From Eubacteriales bacterium (lineage in GTDB: Bacteria; Bacillota; Clostridia; Oscillospirales; CAG-382): a stretch of DNA of 35,654 nucleotides. Positions 6,502 through 17,074 of this stretch are shown here, one piece after another. A model generated the notes under the pieces. The model was given only the letters and a program-made list of their open reading frames with translations. It was not told the origin of the DNA and ran no database searches. The position numbers and the translations under genes were made by a program. Every line of letters starts with the position of its first letter. Positions within the stretch are counted from its first letter, which is position 1. The stretch is taken from NCBI GenBank assembly GCA_028702135.1, contig JAQVPJ010000022.1, positions 1 to 35,654 on the forward strand, written 5' to 3'.

Positions 6502-9084
6502 TTGGCACTTTCCCCCTTGATGCAGCAGTACTTTAAAGTAAAAGAAGAGTATCCCGATTGTATTTTAATGTTCAGAGTCGGGGACTTTTATGAGATGTTC
6601 TATGAGGACGCAAAAACCGCCTCCCGAGAGTTGGAGCTTGTTCTTACCGGCAAGGATTGTGGCGGTGAAGAGCGTGCGCCGATGTGCGGAGTGCCTTTTC
6701 ACGCTGTCGAGGGCTACATTACAAAACTCGTTTCGAAGGGCTACCGTGTCGCTATCGGAGAACAGCTTGAGGACCCTGCTTTGGCGAAGGGTATTGTAAA
6801 GCGTGATGTTATAAGAGTAATCTCTCCCGGAACGGTGACCGAGGGCAGCTTTTTGAATGAGAACGAAAACAACTATATCTGCGCCCTTTTTTCGGATCGG
6901 GACGGATATGGGATTGCTTTTGCGGACATTTCCACAGGCGAAATCAGCGCAACCGAGATTGTCGGGAGTTACAGCAGCGAGCAGCTCTTTTCGGAAGCCG
7001 CCGCTTTCGTACCCAGCGAGGTTATCACATCGTCCGATACTGCAGATGAAATAAAAAAACGTTTTTCGGAACGGTACGGTTCGCTTATAACTACAGTCGA
7101 AAATGAGGATTTTCTGCCCGAAAACGCCGGCAACCTCATATCGGAGCAATACGGCAATGACTGGCAGAATAAATACGGAGTGAGTAGTTCCTCATTTGCC
7201 GTGCTTGCGGTAGGAGCACTGCTCGCATATATCAAAAGAACCCAAAAAACCGACATAAGCTATATGCATGAGCTTTCCTTTTACTCCGCAGACGCTTTTC
7301 TCAGCATTGACAGCTCCTCCCGCCGCAGTCTTGAACTGACTGCGAGCATTCGAAGCGGGGACAAAAAGGGAACTCTTATCTGGGTCTTGGACAAGACGAA
7401 AACCTCTCCGGGAGCGCGCCTGCTTAGGAAATGGATAGACAAGCCGCTTTTAAATCAGGGTGCTATAAAGCTAAGGCAGAATGCAGTCAAGGAGTTGTAT
7501 GATGACAGTATCACGCGGGAGGAAACCTCAAGAATCCTGCGGGATGTTATAGATATAGAACGTCTTTGCGCACGCCTTGTTTACGGAAGCGCGAACGCGA
7601 GGGACTTAAAAGCGATGGAAGCTACAATAAAGCTGCTTCCTGGCATAAAGGAAAAGCTGAACATTTTTAAAAGCGTGCTATTATGTGATATTTCCGAAAG
7701 GCTCGATACCCTTGATGATATTGGCGACAGTATCGGAAACACTATTGCTGACGACCCGCCGTTCTCCCTGCGCGAGGGCGGGATTATAAAAAGCGGCTGT
7801 AACGCCTCTGTGGACGAGCTGCGTTCCATGATGACCGACGGAAAGACATGGCTTGGAAAGATTGAATCAACCGAAAAGGAAAAAACCGGCATCCGTACCC
7901 TGAAAATCGGTTACAATAAGGTATTCGGGTATTATATTGAGGTCTCAAAGTCGTTCATCGGACAGGTTCCTCCCGATTACATACGTCGCCAGACATTATC
8001 GAACTGCGAGAGATATGTAACGGAAGAGCTCAAGGATATTGAAAACCGGGTAATCGGTGCAAAGGACAGGGTTTGCGCATTGGAATATGAACTGTTCACA
8101 TCTCTGCGTGAACATATATTAAAATCCACCGCGCGAATTCAGCGCACAGCCTTCGCCATTGCCGAGCTCGATGTCCTTGCATCGCTTGCGAGTGTCGCAA
8201 GGGAATATGACTACTGTTGCCCCGAGGTAGATTATTCAGATAAAATAATACTGAAAGAGAGCAGGCATCCGGTAGTTGAGAAGTTTTTGCAGAACAGCTA
8301 TTTTGTTCCGAACGACTGCACACTTGACTGCGGCTCCAACCGTCTTATGCTGATAACCGGACCAAATATGGCGGGTAAATCGACCTACATGCGGCAGGTA
8401 GCACTCATAGTCCTGCTTGCACAGATAGGCTCTTTTGTCCCCGCAACAGAGGCGAGAATCGGTATTGTCGACCGTATTTTCACTCGTGTCGGCGCTTCGG
8501 ATGACCTTGCTTCCGGCAACTCCACCTTTATGCTGGAAATGAATGAGGTCGCTGAAATATTGAAAAACGCCACTAAAAAAAGCCTTATCATCTATGATGA
8601 GATAGGCAGAGGAACCTCTACTTATGACGGAATGAGCATTGCCAAGGCAGTCGTTGAATATACCTGCAAAAAAATAGGTGCAAAAACACTTTTCGCAACG
8701 CATTATCACGAGCTGACCGAGCTGGAAAAAGAGCTTCCGGGGGTTGTTAACTACAATATAGCAGCAAAAAAACGTGATAATGACATCATTTTTCTGCGGA
8801 AAATAGTGAGGGGAGCAGCGGATGACAGTTATGGGATAGAAGTTGCACTGCTCGCCGGTTTTCCATCAGTGGTAGTCACAAGAGCAAAGCGGATTCTTTC
8901 CACGCTTGTCGGGTCAGCAAAGAAAAAAAAGACTATAATTGCAGAGAATCAAGAGGATAACATCACTTTTGAGGATATTGCCGCCGATAGCATTAAGGAT
9001 AAGCTTAAAAATACAGACTTGAACACGCTTACTCCATATGAGGCGCTCGCACTGCTCTACGAGCTAAAAAAGGATATTACTTAA
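6502..9084 (+). CDS. mutS: DNA mismatch repair protein MutS
   Basis: The 860-residue product covers full MutS. The mismatch-contacting F-x-E motif is F29-Y30-E31 in GDFYEMF. Connector, lever and clamp domains follow. The ATPase has Walker A GPNMAGKST (620-628), Walker B IIYDEIGRGTS (D699, E700) and the ATHYHELTELE switch. It recognises mispairs and recruits MutL. The start is TTG at 6502, chosen because GGAGGTGAT lies five to six bases upstream and the conserved N-terminus (MQQYFKVK) follows at once; the ATG at 6496 is out of frame. mutL follows after 24 bases. Confidence 0.98.
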   Translation: MALSPLMQQYFKVKEEYPDCILMFRVGDFYEMFYEDAKTASRELELVLTGKDCGGEERAPMCGVPFHAVEGYITKLVSKGYRVAIGEQLEDPALAKGIVKRDVIRVISPGTVTEGSFLNENENNYICALFSDRDGYGIAFADISTGEISATEIVGSYSSEQLFSEAAAFVPSEVITSSDTADEIKKRFSERYGSLITTVENEDFLPENAGNLISEQYGNDWQNKYGVSSSSFAVLAVGALLAYIKRTQKTDISYMHELSFYSADAFLSIDSSSRRSLELTASIRSGDKKGTLIWVLDKTKTSPGARLLRKWIDKPLLNQGAIKLRQNAVKELYDDSITREETSRILRDVIDIERLCARLVYGSANARDLKAMEATIKLLPGIKEKLNIFKSVLLCDISERLDTLDDIGDSIGNTIADDPPFSLREGGIIKSGCNASVDELRSMMTDGKTWLGKIESTEKEKTGIRTLKIGYNKVFGYYIEVSKSFIGQVPPDYIRRQTLSNCERYVTEELKDIENRVIGAKDRVCALEYELFTSLREHILKSTARIQRTAFAIAELDVLASLASVAREYDYCCPEVDYSDKIILKESRHPVVEKFLQNSYFVPNDCTLDCGSNRLMLITGPNMAGKSTYMRQVALIVLLAQIGSFVPATEARIGIVDRIFTRVGASDDLASGNSTFMLEMNEVAEILKNATKKSLIIYDEIGRGTSTYDGMSIAKAVVEYTCKKIGAKTLFATHYHELTELEKELPGVVNYNIAAKKRDNDIIFLRKIVRGAADDSYGIEVALLAGFPSVVVTRAKRILSTLVGSAKKKKTIIAENQEDNITFEDIAADSIKDKLKNTDLNTLTPYEALALLYELKKDIT

Positions 9085-9108
9085 TTACTGAAAGGCAGGG
9101 TTGCGGAT

Positions 9109-10977
9109 TTGGGAATCATCAATATTCTTGACACGCAGACGGCGAACATGATCGCCGCCGGAGAGGTTGTAGACCGTCCCGCTTCTGCGCTAAAGGAGCT
9201 TATAGAAAATTCAATAGATGCCGGTGCAACCTCAGTCAATATCGAGATCAGGGGCGGCGGTATAGCTTTTATGCGCGTCTCCGACAATGGCGTGGGATTT
9301 GCGAGGGACGATATACCGAAGGCTCTGCTCCGCCATGCTACGAGCAAGATTAAAACCGGCAGGGATCTTGACGGTATCGGAACGCTGGGGTTCAGAGGCG
9401 AAGCTCTTGCCGCAATAAGTTCTGTTTCACGGATAGAAATAATATCCAAGCGCAGGGAAGATGAACTCGGCACACGTCTGACCGGCGATGAAAACGGAAT
9501 CGTTATGACAGATACCGGCTGTCCGAGCGGAACCACAGTAATCGTAAAAAATTTGTTTTATAACGTACCTGCGCGTTATAAATTTTTAAAACGCGACTCT
9601 TCGGAAGCGGCTGCAGCTGCTGCGGTAGCTGAGCGGATCGCCCTGTCACACCCGGAGGTTTCCATCTCCTTTACAAGTGAGGGTGAAAAGAAATTCTACA
9701 CAGGTGGCGACGGTAGTCTTATTTCTTCGATATATTCGGTTTACGGAAGAGATTTCGCAAACGGTCTGAAGGAGATCGACTTTGAATTAGAGGGAGTACG
9801 GGTAAGTGGCTATGTATCTGCACCTGCCAATGCCAGGGGTAGCCGAGCTTTACAGAACTTTTTTGTAAACGGACGGTTTGTACGTTCAAAGACTGTAATG
9901 GCAGCACTGGAGGAAGCTTATAAAGCTTATATTCCTCATGGAAAATATCCCGCAGGAATAATAAACATAAATCTGAACGCAAAAAACATCGATGTGAACG
10001 TTCACCCTGCAAAACTTGAGATAAAATTTGCTGATGAACGCAAAATATTCGAAGCCGTATATTACGGCGTAAAGAATATGCTTACAGAGCGTGAGGATAT
10101 AATTTTTCAGCCACAAAAAGCTGCACCAGGCGATTCATTTACATCGATGCCTCCGGAGCAGACAGAACCGGCGGAATTAACCTCAACATGCATCCCGGAA
10201 AAAGAAAAATCAGACGGTAATGCACAGAACTATGGTGTTTTCAAGCCTGATTTGGGAGAAGAGGATATGCCTCTTATCGACCTTTCCACAAACAGTATAA
10301 TGACACTGAACAGCCCGATTATATCGGATGAGAAAGAAAAACTTTTGGAAAGTGCCAACCGGATCGGACAAAGCAAAGATATCCCGTCAGAACAGCTTAG
10401 GTTTACGGACGAGAAGCAGTACAATATTATCGGTGAGGCATATAACGCATATATTTTCGTCGAACTTGACGATAAAATCCTTATCATAGATAAGCATGCC
10501 GCGCATGAAAGGGTTTTGTATGAGGAACTTGCCAACAAAAAAGAGATCATCTCACAACAGCTTATGAACGGCATAACCATTACCCTGCCGCATGAACAAG
10601 CGGAAATTTTGTCATCCAACCTCGCTTATTTAGAGGAATACGGTTTTATCGCAGAACCCTTCGGATATAACACGCTTATTATACGCGCGGTTCCCACCGT
10701 ATTAGCCGATATGGGTGAAATAGCGGGGATTTTTGAATCATTTGCCGAAAAGCTTACTGAAAACAATACACTGCCCTTTACGGAGCGCGTTGACAGAGCT
10801 TTGTTCACAGTCGCCTGTAAAGCAGCAATGAAAGCCGGTCAAAAAAACGATCCGGCACACAACGAATGGCTCGTAAACAAGATTATGACCAGAGGGGATA
10901 TTCGTGTTTGTCCTCACGGCAGGCCGGTAATTAAGGAGATATCAAAGCATCAGCTCGAAAAATTTTTTGACAGATAA
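9109..10977 (+). CDS. mutL: DNA mismatch repair endonuclease MutL
   Basis: A 622-residue protein. The N-terminal GHKL ATPase has ENSIDAGA, DNGVGF and GFRGEALAAI. A variable, acidic linker (about 335-425) leads to the C-terminal dimerisation and endonuclease domain with D461-K-H-A-A-H-E467-RVLY-E472, matching DQHA-x2-E-x4-E with Lys for Gln, then ACKAAMKAG and CPHGRP (601-606). It is therefore the endonuclease-type MutL of bacteria without MutH, which nicks the strand after MutS recognition, probably guided by the beta clamp. The start is TTG at 9109, eight bases after AAAGGCAGGG; no in-frame ATG lies upstream of the conserved INILD motif. tgt follows after 25 bases. Confidence 0.98.
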   Translation: MGIINILDTQTANMIAAGEVVDRPASALKELIENSIDAGATSVNIEIRGGGIAFMRVSDNGVGFARDDIPKALLRHATSKIKTGRDLDGIGTLGFRGEALAAISSVSRIEIISKRREDELGTRLTGDENGIVMTDTGCPSGTTVIVKNLFYNVPARYKFLKRDSSEAAAAAAVAERIALSHPEVSISFTSEGEKKFYTGGDGSLISSIYSVYGRDFANGLKEIDFELEGVRVSGYVSAPANARGSRALQNFFVNGRFVRSKTVMAALEEAYKAYIPHGKYPAGIININLNAKNIDVNVHPAKLEIKFADERKIFEAVYYGVKNMLTEREDIIFQPQKAAPGDSFTSMPPEQTEPAELTSTCIPEKEKSDGNAQNYGVFKPDLGEEDMPLIDLSTNSIMTLNSPIISDEKEKLLESANRIGQSKDIPSEQLRFTDEKQYNIIGEAYNAYIFVELDDKILIIDKHAAHERVLYEELANKKEIISQQLMNGITITLPHEQAEILSSNLAYLEEYGFIAEPFGYNTLIIRAVPTVLADMGEIAGIFESFAEKLTENNTLPFTERVDRALFTVACKAAMKAGQKNDPAHNEWLVNKIMTRGDIRVCPHGRPVIKEISKHQLEKFFDR

Positions 10978-11002
10978 TTATTTGAAAGTTATGGTATGAT
11001 AA

Positions 11003-12157
<1,155 letters not shown>

Positions 12158-12171
12158 GTTTATTTTAAGTA

Positions 12172-13674
12172 TTATACCTTATTCACATAATCAATAAATC
12201 TCAAAAACGCCGCTCTACCATCTGGAGTGCATTTATAAACTCCGGCATCCTCAAGCACGCCAAGAAAAACCATGCCTATCTCCTGGCACAGAATCCCTCC
12301 GATGTTTTCGGCATTTATTATATCATATTTATGCAAAAATCGCTCAACCCAGTCGGCGTGTGATTTAACCCTGTCATCTCTCCTTATATCCGTCCCGTTT
12401 AGAATATGTCCACACAATACTTCGCATTCCTCGAGCAGTCTCGAAGGCAGTACGGCAAGCCCCATAACCTCAATAAGCCCGATATTTTCTTTTTTTATGT
12501 GATGTTTGTCAGAATGCGGATGATAAACGCCCAAGGGATGCTCGTCTGTCGTGATGTTGTTGCGCAAAACAAGGTCGACTTCATATAATTTCCCTCTCCT
12601 GCGGGCTATAGGCGTTATTGTATTATGTGGTCCGTTTTCGTCTTGCGCAATAATAAATGCTTCTTCATCAGTATAACCCCGCCAACACAGCAGAATCCTG
12701 TCGCATAATTCGACAAGCCTTTCCTTATTATCGCAGGAAAGACGTATTGCGGACATCGGCCATTTAACAATTCCGCCCCTTATATCTTCATAACCTTTGA
12801 ATTTCAAATCCATCTCAATAGGCGCTTTTTCCATGGCAAAAGCATATCTTCCGCCCTGGAAATGGTCGTGTGAAAGGATGGAACCGCCGACTATGGGAAG
12901 GTCTGCGTTCGAGCCTATAAAATAATGCGGAAAGAGGGTTATGAAGTCGGTATGCTTTACAAATGTGCTTCGGTCGATTTTCATCGGTATATGATTGGAA
13001 TTCAACGCTATACAATGCTCGTTATAATACACATACGGCGAATACTGCAACCCCCAGTGTTCTCCGTTTATTTTTATGGGTATAATGCGGAGGTTCTGTC
13101 TTGCCGGATGATTGACGCGTCCTGAATAACCTTCGTTTTCCATGCATAACAGGCATCTTGGATAACCGCTTTGCAACGCTTTTTTTGCAGCGGATATCTC
13201 TCTCGGATCTTTTTCCGGCTTTGAAAGGTTGATTGTAATGTCGATATCGCCGTATTCTGTGGGCACAACCCACTTTTTATCCTTTTCCACTCTGGATGTC
13301 CTTATGTAATTGCTGTCCTTTGCAAGCTTATAAAAGTAATCCGTAGCTTTCTTTGGCTCGTTTAACCAAAGGCTGTAAAACTGTGCGACAACCTCCGAGG
13401 GACGCGGTGTAAGGACACCCATTAATGCGGTGTCAAAAAGATCACGTGAGTTGACTCCGTTGTCAGATATTATGTTTTTTTCATATGCATAATCACACAT
13501 GCAGTCGAGTATATCGTCAAGGCTGCTCGCGTTATTTGCCCGGGGTTTTTCATAGCTGTCAAGCCCGAGAAGAGATAAAATCTGATTAATTATGTAAACC
13601 TCGTCTTCCTTTTCGATTAATTCGGTTTTTTTTGCGTATTCGATCAGTCCCGCAACAGCCTCGAATATATTCAT
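12172..13674 (-). CDS. galT: UDP-glucose--hexose-1-phosphate uridylyltransferase, Firmicutes-type GalT
   Basis: The 500-residue length and lack of the short E. coli GalT layout indicate the Firmicutes class (GalT family 2). Recognisable segments are the N-terminal helical region (LSLLGLD), PARQNLR, GEHWGLQYSPYVYYNEHC, FIGSNADLPIVGG and SHDHFQGG, with H269-D270-H271 as the catalytic H-x-H equivalent. It transfers UMP from UDP-glucose to galactose-1-phosphate in the Leloir pathway; galK and galE are not in the window. It starts 15 bases after the SGNH hydrolase gene with a GAAAGGAGA-type ribosome site and shares that gene's promoter. It ends at the bidirectional terminator shared with tgt. Confidence 0.95.
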   Translation of the reverse strand: MNIFEAVAGLIEYAKKTELIEKEDEVYIINQILSLLGLDSYEKPRANNASSLDDILDCMCDYAYEKNIISDNGVNSRDLFDTALMGVLTPRPSEVVAQFYSLWLNEPKKATDYFYKLAKDSNYIRTSRVEKDKKWVVPTEYGDIDITINLSKPEKDPREISAAKKALQSGYPRCLLCMENEGYSGRVNHPARQNLRIIPIKINGEHWGLQYSPYVYYNEHCIALNSNHIPMKIDRSTFVKHTDFITLFPHYFIGSNADLPIVGGSILSHDHFQGGRYAFAMEKAPIEMDLKFKGYEDIRGGIVKWPMSAIRLSCDNKERLVELCDRILLCWRGYTDEEAFIIAQDENGPHNTITPIARRRGKLYEVDLVLRNNITTDEHPLGVYHPHSDKHHIKKENIGLIEVMGLAVLPSRLLEECEVLCGHILNGTDIRRDDRVKSHADWVERFLHKYDIINAENIGGILCQEIGMVFLGVLEDAGVYKCTPDGRAAFLRFIDYVNKV

Positions 13675-13689
13675 CCGAAATCTCCTTTC

Positions 13690-14301
13690 TTAGAGAATTT
13701 TCTTTATTGCTTGTGCATAATGAAATGCGATAAGCTTTGACCCTTCCTCTGTCGGGTGAACACCGTCGTTTGCCCAGAAAGTCGGCTCTATGCCCACGGA
13801 AGCAGCTGCGAAAATTCCGTCGAGAGGTATGTAAACATCAGCAAATTCACGTGCAAGCGCTCTTGTAATATCTATCTTGGGGTTGAGATCCGTTCTGAAA
13901 AACGCCTTATCCGGTGTGTAAAGTAAAAACTGCTCAAGCATGACAATCCTGGCTTTTGTCTTTGTTTTTACCTGCTCGAGAATGTCCCGGTAACAGCTCT
14001 CGAAATATTCATGGGGCATCCACGAGCCCTTGTCCGCAAAATGCCATGTGTCGTTAACTCCTATAAGGATCGAAACGACATCCGGCATAAGCTCTATGCA
14101 ATCGGACTGCCAGCGTGCCTTTAGACTTTCCGCCTTATCGCCGCTGATTCCGCGGTTTATAAACTCTATTTCACGATCCGGAAAATCATTGCCGATAAGC
14201 TCTGCTGCGAATTTTGGATACCCGTTTCCGAGACCATGAAAATCTGTTCTGTCGCGTCCTGCGTCGGTCACACTATCGCCCTGAAAAAGTATTTTTATCA
14301 T
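13690..14301 (-). CDS. GDSL/SGNH-family hydrolase (lysophospholipase/acetylesterase-like)
   Basis: A 203-residue cytoplasmic-looking protein, with no signal peptide, containing all SGNH blocks: GDSVTD with nucleophile S10, G51/G54 in RGISGD, N83 in GVND and the D179-x-x-H182 pair in NDGVHPTEEG. The family hydrolyses esters of lipids or acetylated carbohydrates through a Ser-Asp-His triad. Co-transcription with galT, only 15 bases downstream, suggests an acetylated sugar substrate, but that is inference from position. It is the first gene after the leftward promoter at 14347-14375. Confidence 0.88.
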   Translation of the reverse strand: MIKILFQGDSVTDAGRDRTDFHGLGNGYPKFAAELIGNDFPDREIEFINRGISGDKAESLKARWQSDCIELMPDVVSILIGVNDTWHFADKGSWMPHEYFESCYRDILEQVKTKTKARIVMLEQFLLYTPDKAFFRTDLNPKIDITRALAREFADVYIPLDGIFAAASVGIEPTFWANDGVHPTEEGSKLIAFHYAQAIKKIL

Positions 14302-14346
14302 TTTTATTCTTCCCCTCGGTTGTAATTTGTTTTAACGACGTCAAAA

Positions 14347-14375
14347 AGTATATCATAACAAAAAAAGTTAGTCAA
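14347..14375 (-). promoter_or_regulatory. sigma-A type promoter of the SGNH hydrolase-galT operon
   Basis: Read on the - strand: TTGACT (14375-14370), 17-base spacer, TATACT (14352-14347). Transcription would start near 14340 and give a leader of about 40 bases before ATG 14301. It lies back to back with the rightward promoter at 14422-14450. Confidence 0.78.
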
Positions 14376-14421
14376 TATTGCCTTATGTTAAAGCCTATTA
14401 ATATAACATTCATTCATTTTA

Positions 14422-14450
14422 TTGACTTATTAATAAATAAAAAGTATAAT
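14422..14450 (+). promoter_or_regulatory. sigma-A type promoter of the GHL10-zinc ribbon operon
   Basis: TTGACT (14422-14427), 17-base spacer, TATAAT (14445-14450). It is followed by a leader of about 27 bases with ACAGGAGCGATGGG before ATG 14484. The area between the two divergent promoters is very AT-rich and shows no clear operator repeat. Confidence 0.82.
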
Positions 14451-14483
14451 AAGCCTAATATACTATGAAACAGGAGCGATGGG

Positions 14484-17057
14484 ATGAAAACCCTTAAATT
14501 CATACTTACCCTTATTACCGCAATGACTATGTTGTTATCTCTGTGTCCTTATATTCCGGTTTCTGCCGAGGCTATACAGCCGACGGAGCTTAATGGCGTC
14601 AATACCGAAAGGAGACTGAATTATCTTATCGTTTATACGGATGAATACGAATCCGGCTCGACCGGTACTGACGACAAGGGAATCGAAGCTATTGTAAACA
14701 AAGACGGCGTAGTCACCGCTGTCGGCGGCAACAATAACAATATACCGAACGGAGGTTTCGTTATCTCCGGATCAAGCACAAAGAAGACTTATATCGAGAA
14801 AAATATAAAAGTCGGATACCTTGTATCGCTCGACGAGCAGGATAAAACAATTATAGTTATTCCGGAGGGTTACACACCCTTCAGTTCATCCACGATTGAA
14901 TACAACTCGTTTAATACGATACGTTACGAAAACACTCTAATAATTTACGACGGAAGTAACGGCAAGACTTCGACAGGTTCGAATGAATGGGGTTACGAGG
15001 TCGTTGTAAATTCAGACGGATTCATAGTATCTCTTGGCGGAAACAACAACAAGATCCCGGAGGGTGGTATTGTACTCAGCGCAATCGGTACAAAAAAGGC
15101 CGCTCTTACAGAGATAGCCAAAATAGGAATGTCCGTTGAAATTGATAAAGATTCAAAGATAGTCACTATTTCATATAGCAAAAAAAATGCTGTCGAATCT
15201 CCCCGCCTTATTCTTGAAAACAAGAAATCGGAATATAACGAGGCTAAATCGCTCTATAAAAACCTTGATTATACCGCTATTCAAAACGCCATAACAGAGC
15301 TTGAAAACGAATATGAAAACATAAAAACCGCAATTGATGATGACAATATGCTCTCCTATACCGTATCTCAAAACCGCTTTGACGAAATATCGGCAAATAT
15401 AAAAAACCTTTTGGTTGAGAGTCCGGCCGTCGAGGGCAGAGCGATATGGATAAGACCTATCCAAAAAACAGAGGATGCTGTAAAAAAGACCGTAAAAGCG
15501 ATTTATGATTATGGCTTCAACATAATCTGTATAGAAACACTTTATAACAATACCTTAATCACCCCCATGCCGGAGGAGAGCCTTCTGGTGCAGAACCCCG
15601 ATTTCAACGGCTTTGACGTTTTAGCTGCTTTTGTTACCGAATGCCACAAATATGGGATAGAAGTTCATAGCTGGTTGCCGGTTTACCGCGTGGCACACGG
15701 TAGCAGCACTCATCCCCAGCTCGGCCTGAATGTAAAAAAGCCCGAATGGCTCAATATATCCAACACGGGAATAAACTATATCGAAAACAACTATGGCAAG
15801 GGTTACTTTTTAAATCCGGCGTTACCCGAGGTCCGTGAATACCTCTTATCCGTTTATACCCGTATACTCGAAAACTACTCCATCGACGGCTTACAGCTTG
15901 ATTATATACGTTATCCAGATCTGGTTGGCGGTGTTGACTATGGCTACGACGAATATACCTGCAGTCTTTTTAAGGAGCAGTTCGGAACCGATCCTAAGAC
16001 TATGTCCTCAGGCGGCCAATTATGGAAAGAGTGGGTTGATTTCAGAGCGAAGTTCGTAACTGATTTTGTGCTTGAAATCAAATCGCTTGTTGAGCAGAAG
16101 CGGCCTGATATATATCTCGCCTGTGATGTAGCTCCCTCTTACAGCGAATCACTCTCGAGGATGAAACAGGATACAGAAAAATGGATAGGTGAATCCTATA
16201 TTGATATCGTTTATCCTATGGCTTACGGACCTGTTGACAGGGTAAGCACCTGGACAAAAGCGACAGTATCAAAAGTGGCAGAGGACGTGTTCACCTATAT
16301 CGGCGTCGGCGATTACGGCGCTGATACCCTGTTCGACCAGATTTCCATTATCAGGGAAAACAGAGCGAACGGGGTAGCTTTCTTTGCCTATGACCAATTT
16401 GTATCAGGCGATTATGGCTCGATACCTGCGACAATTTTTGCAAGACGCGCTATTTCCCCTACGTATTGCGGTAAAAAAGCAACGGAAGCACAGCTAAAAT
16501 ATATCAAGAATAGAATAGAGAATGTAATAGTTCCATCAAAAGCCGAGGGCTCATCGGAACTTGGTGCGTTGTGCGACGACATAGATACTGTTTTAACAAA
16601 GCTCGCGACGGACGCCCCGCTTTCGGAATGCAAATCGGAACTTGACGGTCTACGCACCTCATTTGCTTCTGTACTGGAGAAAAATGTAAAGGATAAGGAG
16701 CTTTTTTCTGCGATTGACTACGATATAGCCCTGCTCGGAAAAATAATCGAAAACACAAAGGATGACGAAAAGCTGAAGTATTACATAAATCATCCTCTCC
16801 CGGAAATGTACGAGCTCTCCGACTCAGAGGAAAGCGCTGCTATAAATAACTCAGAACCTGAAAACAGCGATGTTGAATTAAGCAGGATAGAGAAAATTTT
16901 CCAGGGCGTGTTACTTGTTGTTATTGTGGTTCCTATATTGGGTTTACCTTTGTATTTTATACTTGATGCCAGAAGGAAAAGACTGCTCAAAGAGTTTAAT
17001 GATAAGAACAGTGAAGGTGAAAAACCTGCGGACGATGACAACGACAAAACCGAATAG
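14484..17057 (+). CDS. Membrane-anchored GHL10/DUF187-family glycosyl hydrolase-like protein
   Basis: An 857-residue exported protein. A signal peptide (1 to about 29, SAEA) is followed by two copies of a small module (about 44-128 and 148-231, both with GGNNN-x-IP-x-GG), a helical stretch (245-310), the GHL10/DUF187 barrel (about 316-640), a second helical region (660-770), a transmembrane helix (about 807-830) and a basic, acidic-ended cytoplasmic tail. Barrel landmarks are GRAIWIRP (318-325), EVHSWLPVYR (393-402), LNPALPEVREYL (443-454) and DGLQLDYIRYP (468-478), the last holding probable active-site acids. The family is YngK-like and presumed to act on cell-surface or environmental polysaccharide; no substrate is established from sequence. 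A zinc-ribbon membrane protein follows after 17 bases. Confidence 0.87.
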   Translation: MKTLKFILTLITAMTMLLSLCPYIPVSAEAIQPTELNGVNTERRLNYLIVYTDEYESGSTGTDDKGIEAIVNKDGVVTAVGGNNNNIPNGGFVISGSSTKKTYIEKNIKVGYLVSLDEQDKTIIVIPEGYTPFSSSTIEYNSFNTIRYENTLIIYDGSNGKTSTGSNEWGYEVVVNSDGFIVSLGGNNNKIPEGGIVLSAIGTKKAALTEIAKIGMSVEIDKDSKIVTISYSKKNAVESPRLILENKKSEYNEAKSLYKNLDYTAIQNAITELENEYENIKTAIDDDNMLSYTVSQNRFDEISANIKNLLVESPAVEGRAIWIRPIQKTEDAVKKTVKAIYDYGFNIICIETLYNNTLITPMPEESLLVQNPDFNGFDVLAAFVTECHKYGIEVHSWLPVYRVAHGSSTHPQLGLNVKKPEWLNISNTGINYIENNYGKGYFLNPALPEVREYLLSVYTRILENYSIDGLQLDYIRYPDLVGGVDYGYDEYTCSLFKEQFGTDPKTMSSGGQLWKEWVDFRAKFVTDFVLEIKSLVEQKRPDIYLACDVAPSYSESLSRMKQDTEKWIGESYIDIVYPMAYGPVDRVSTWTKATVSKVAEDVFTYIGVGDYGADTLFDQISIIRENRANGVAFFAYDQFVSGDYGSIPATIFARRAISPTYCGKKATEAQLKYIKNRIENVIVPSKAEGSSELGALCDDIDTVLTKLATDAPLSECKSELDGLRTSFASVLEKNVKDKELFSAIDYDIALLGKIIENTKDDEKLKYYINHPLPEMYELSDSEESAAINNSEPENSDVELSRIEKIFQGVLLVVIVVPILGLPLYFILDARRKRLLKEFNDKNSEGEKPADDDNDKTE
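14613..15176 (+). repeat. Internal duplication of about 85 codons in the GHL10-family gene
   Basis: Residues 44-128 and 148-231 align along their length: hydrophobic strand, Gly/Ser/Thr-rich turn, GIEAIVNKDG versus GYEVVVNSDG, GGNNNNIPNGG versus GGNNNKIPEGG, STKK versus GTKK, and a closing acidic-rich strand. The offset is 104 residues. The DNA copies are diverged, so the duplication is old. Confidence 0.85.
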
Positions 17058-17074
17058 CAGATAGGAGAATTTTG

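Noticed and set aside
6565-7149. A 194-codon open frame antisense to mutS
   Set aside because: It mirrors the codon structure of mutS, has no recognisable domain and no ribosome site. Similar long shadows occur opposite other GC-richer genes in the window.
17072-17074. TTG start for the zinc-ribbon protein at 17072
   Set aside because: It would add one residue only, with a spacing of four from AGGAG. The ATG at 17075 has the better spacing of seven.
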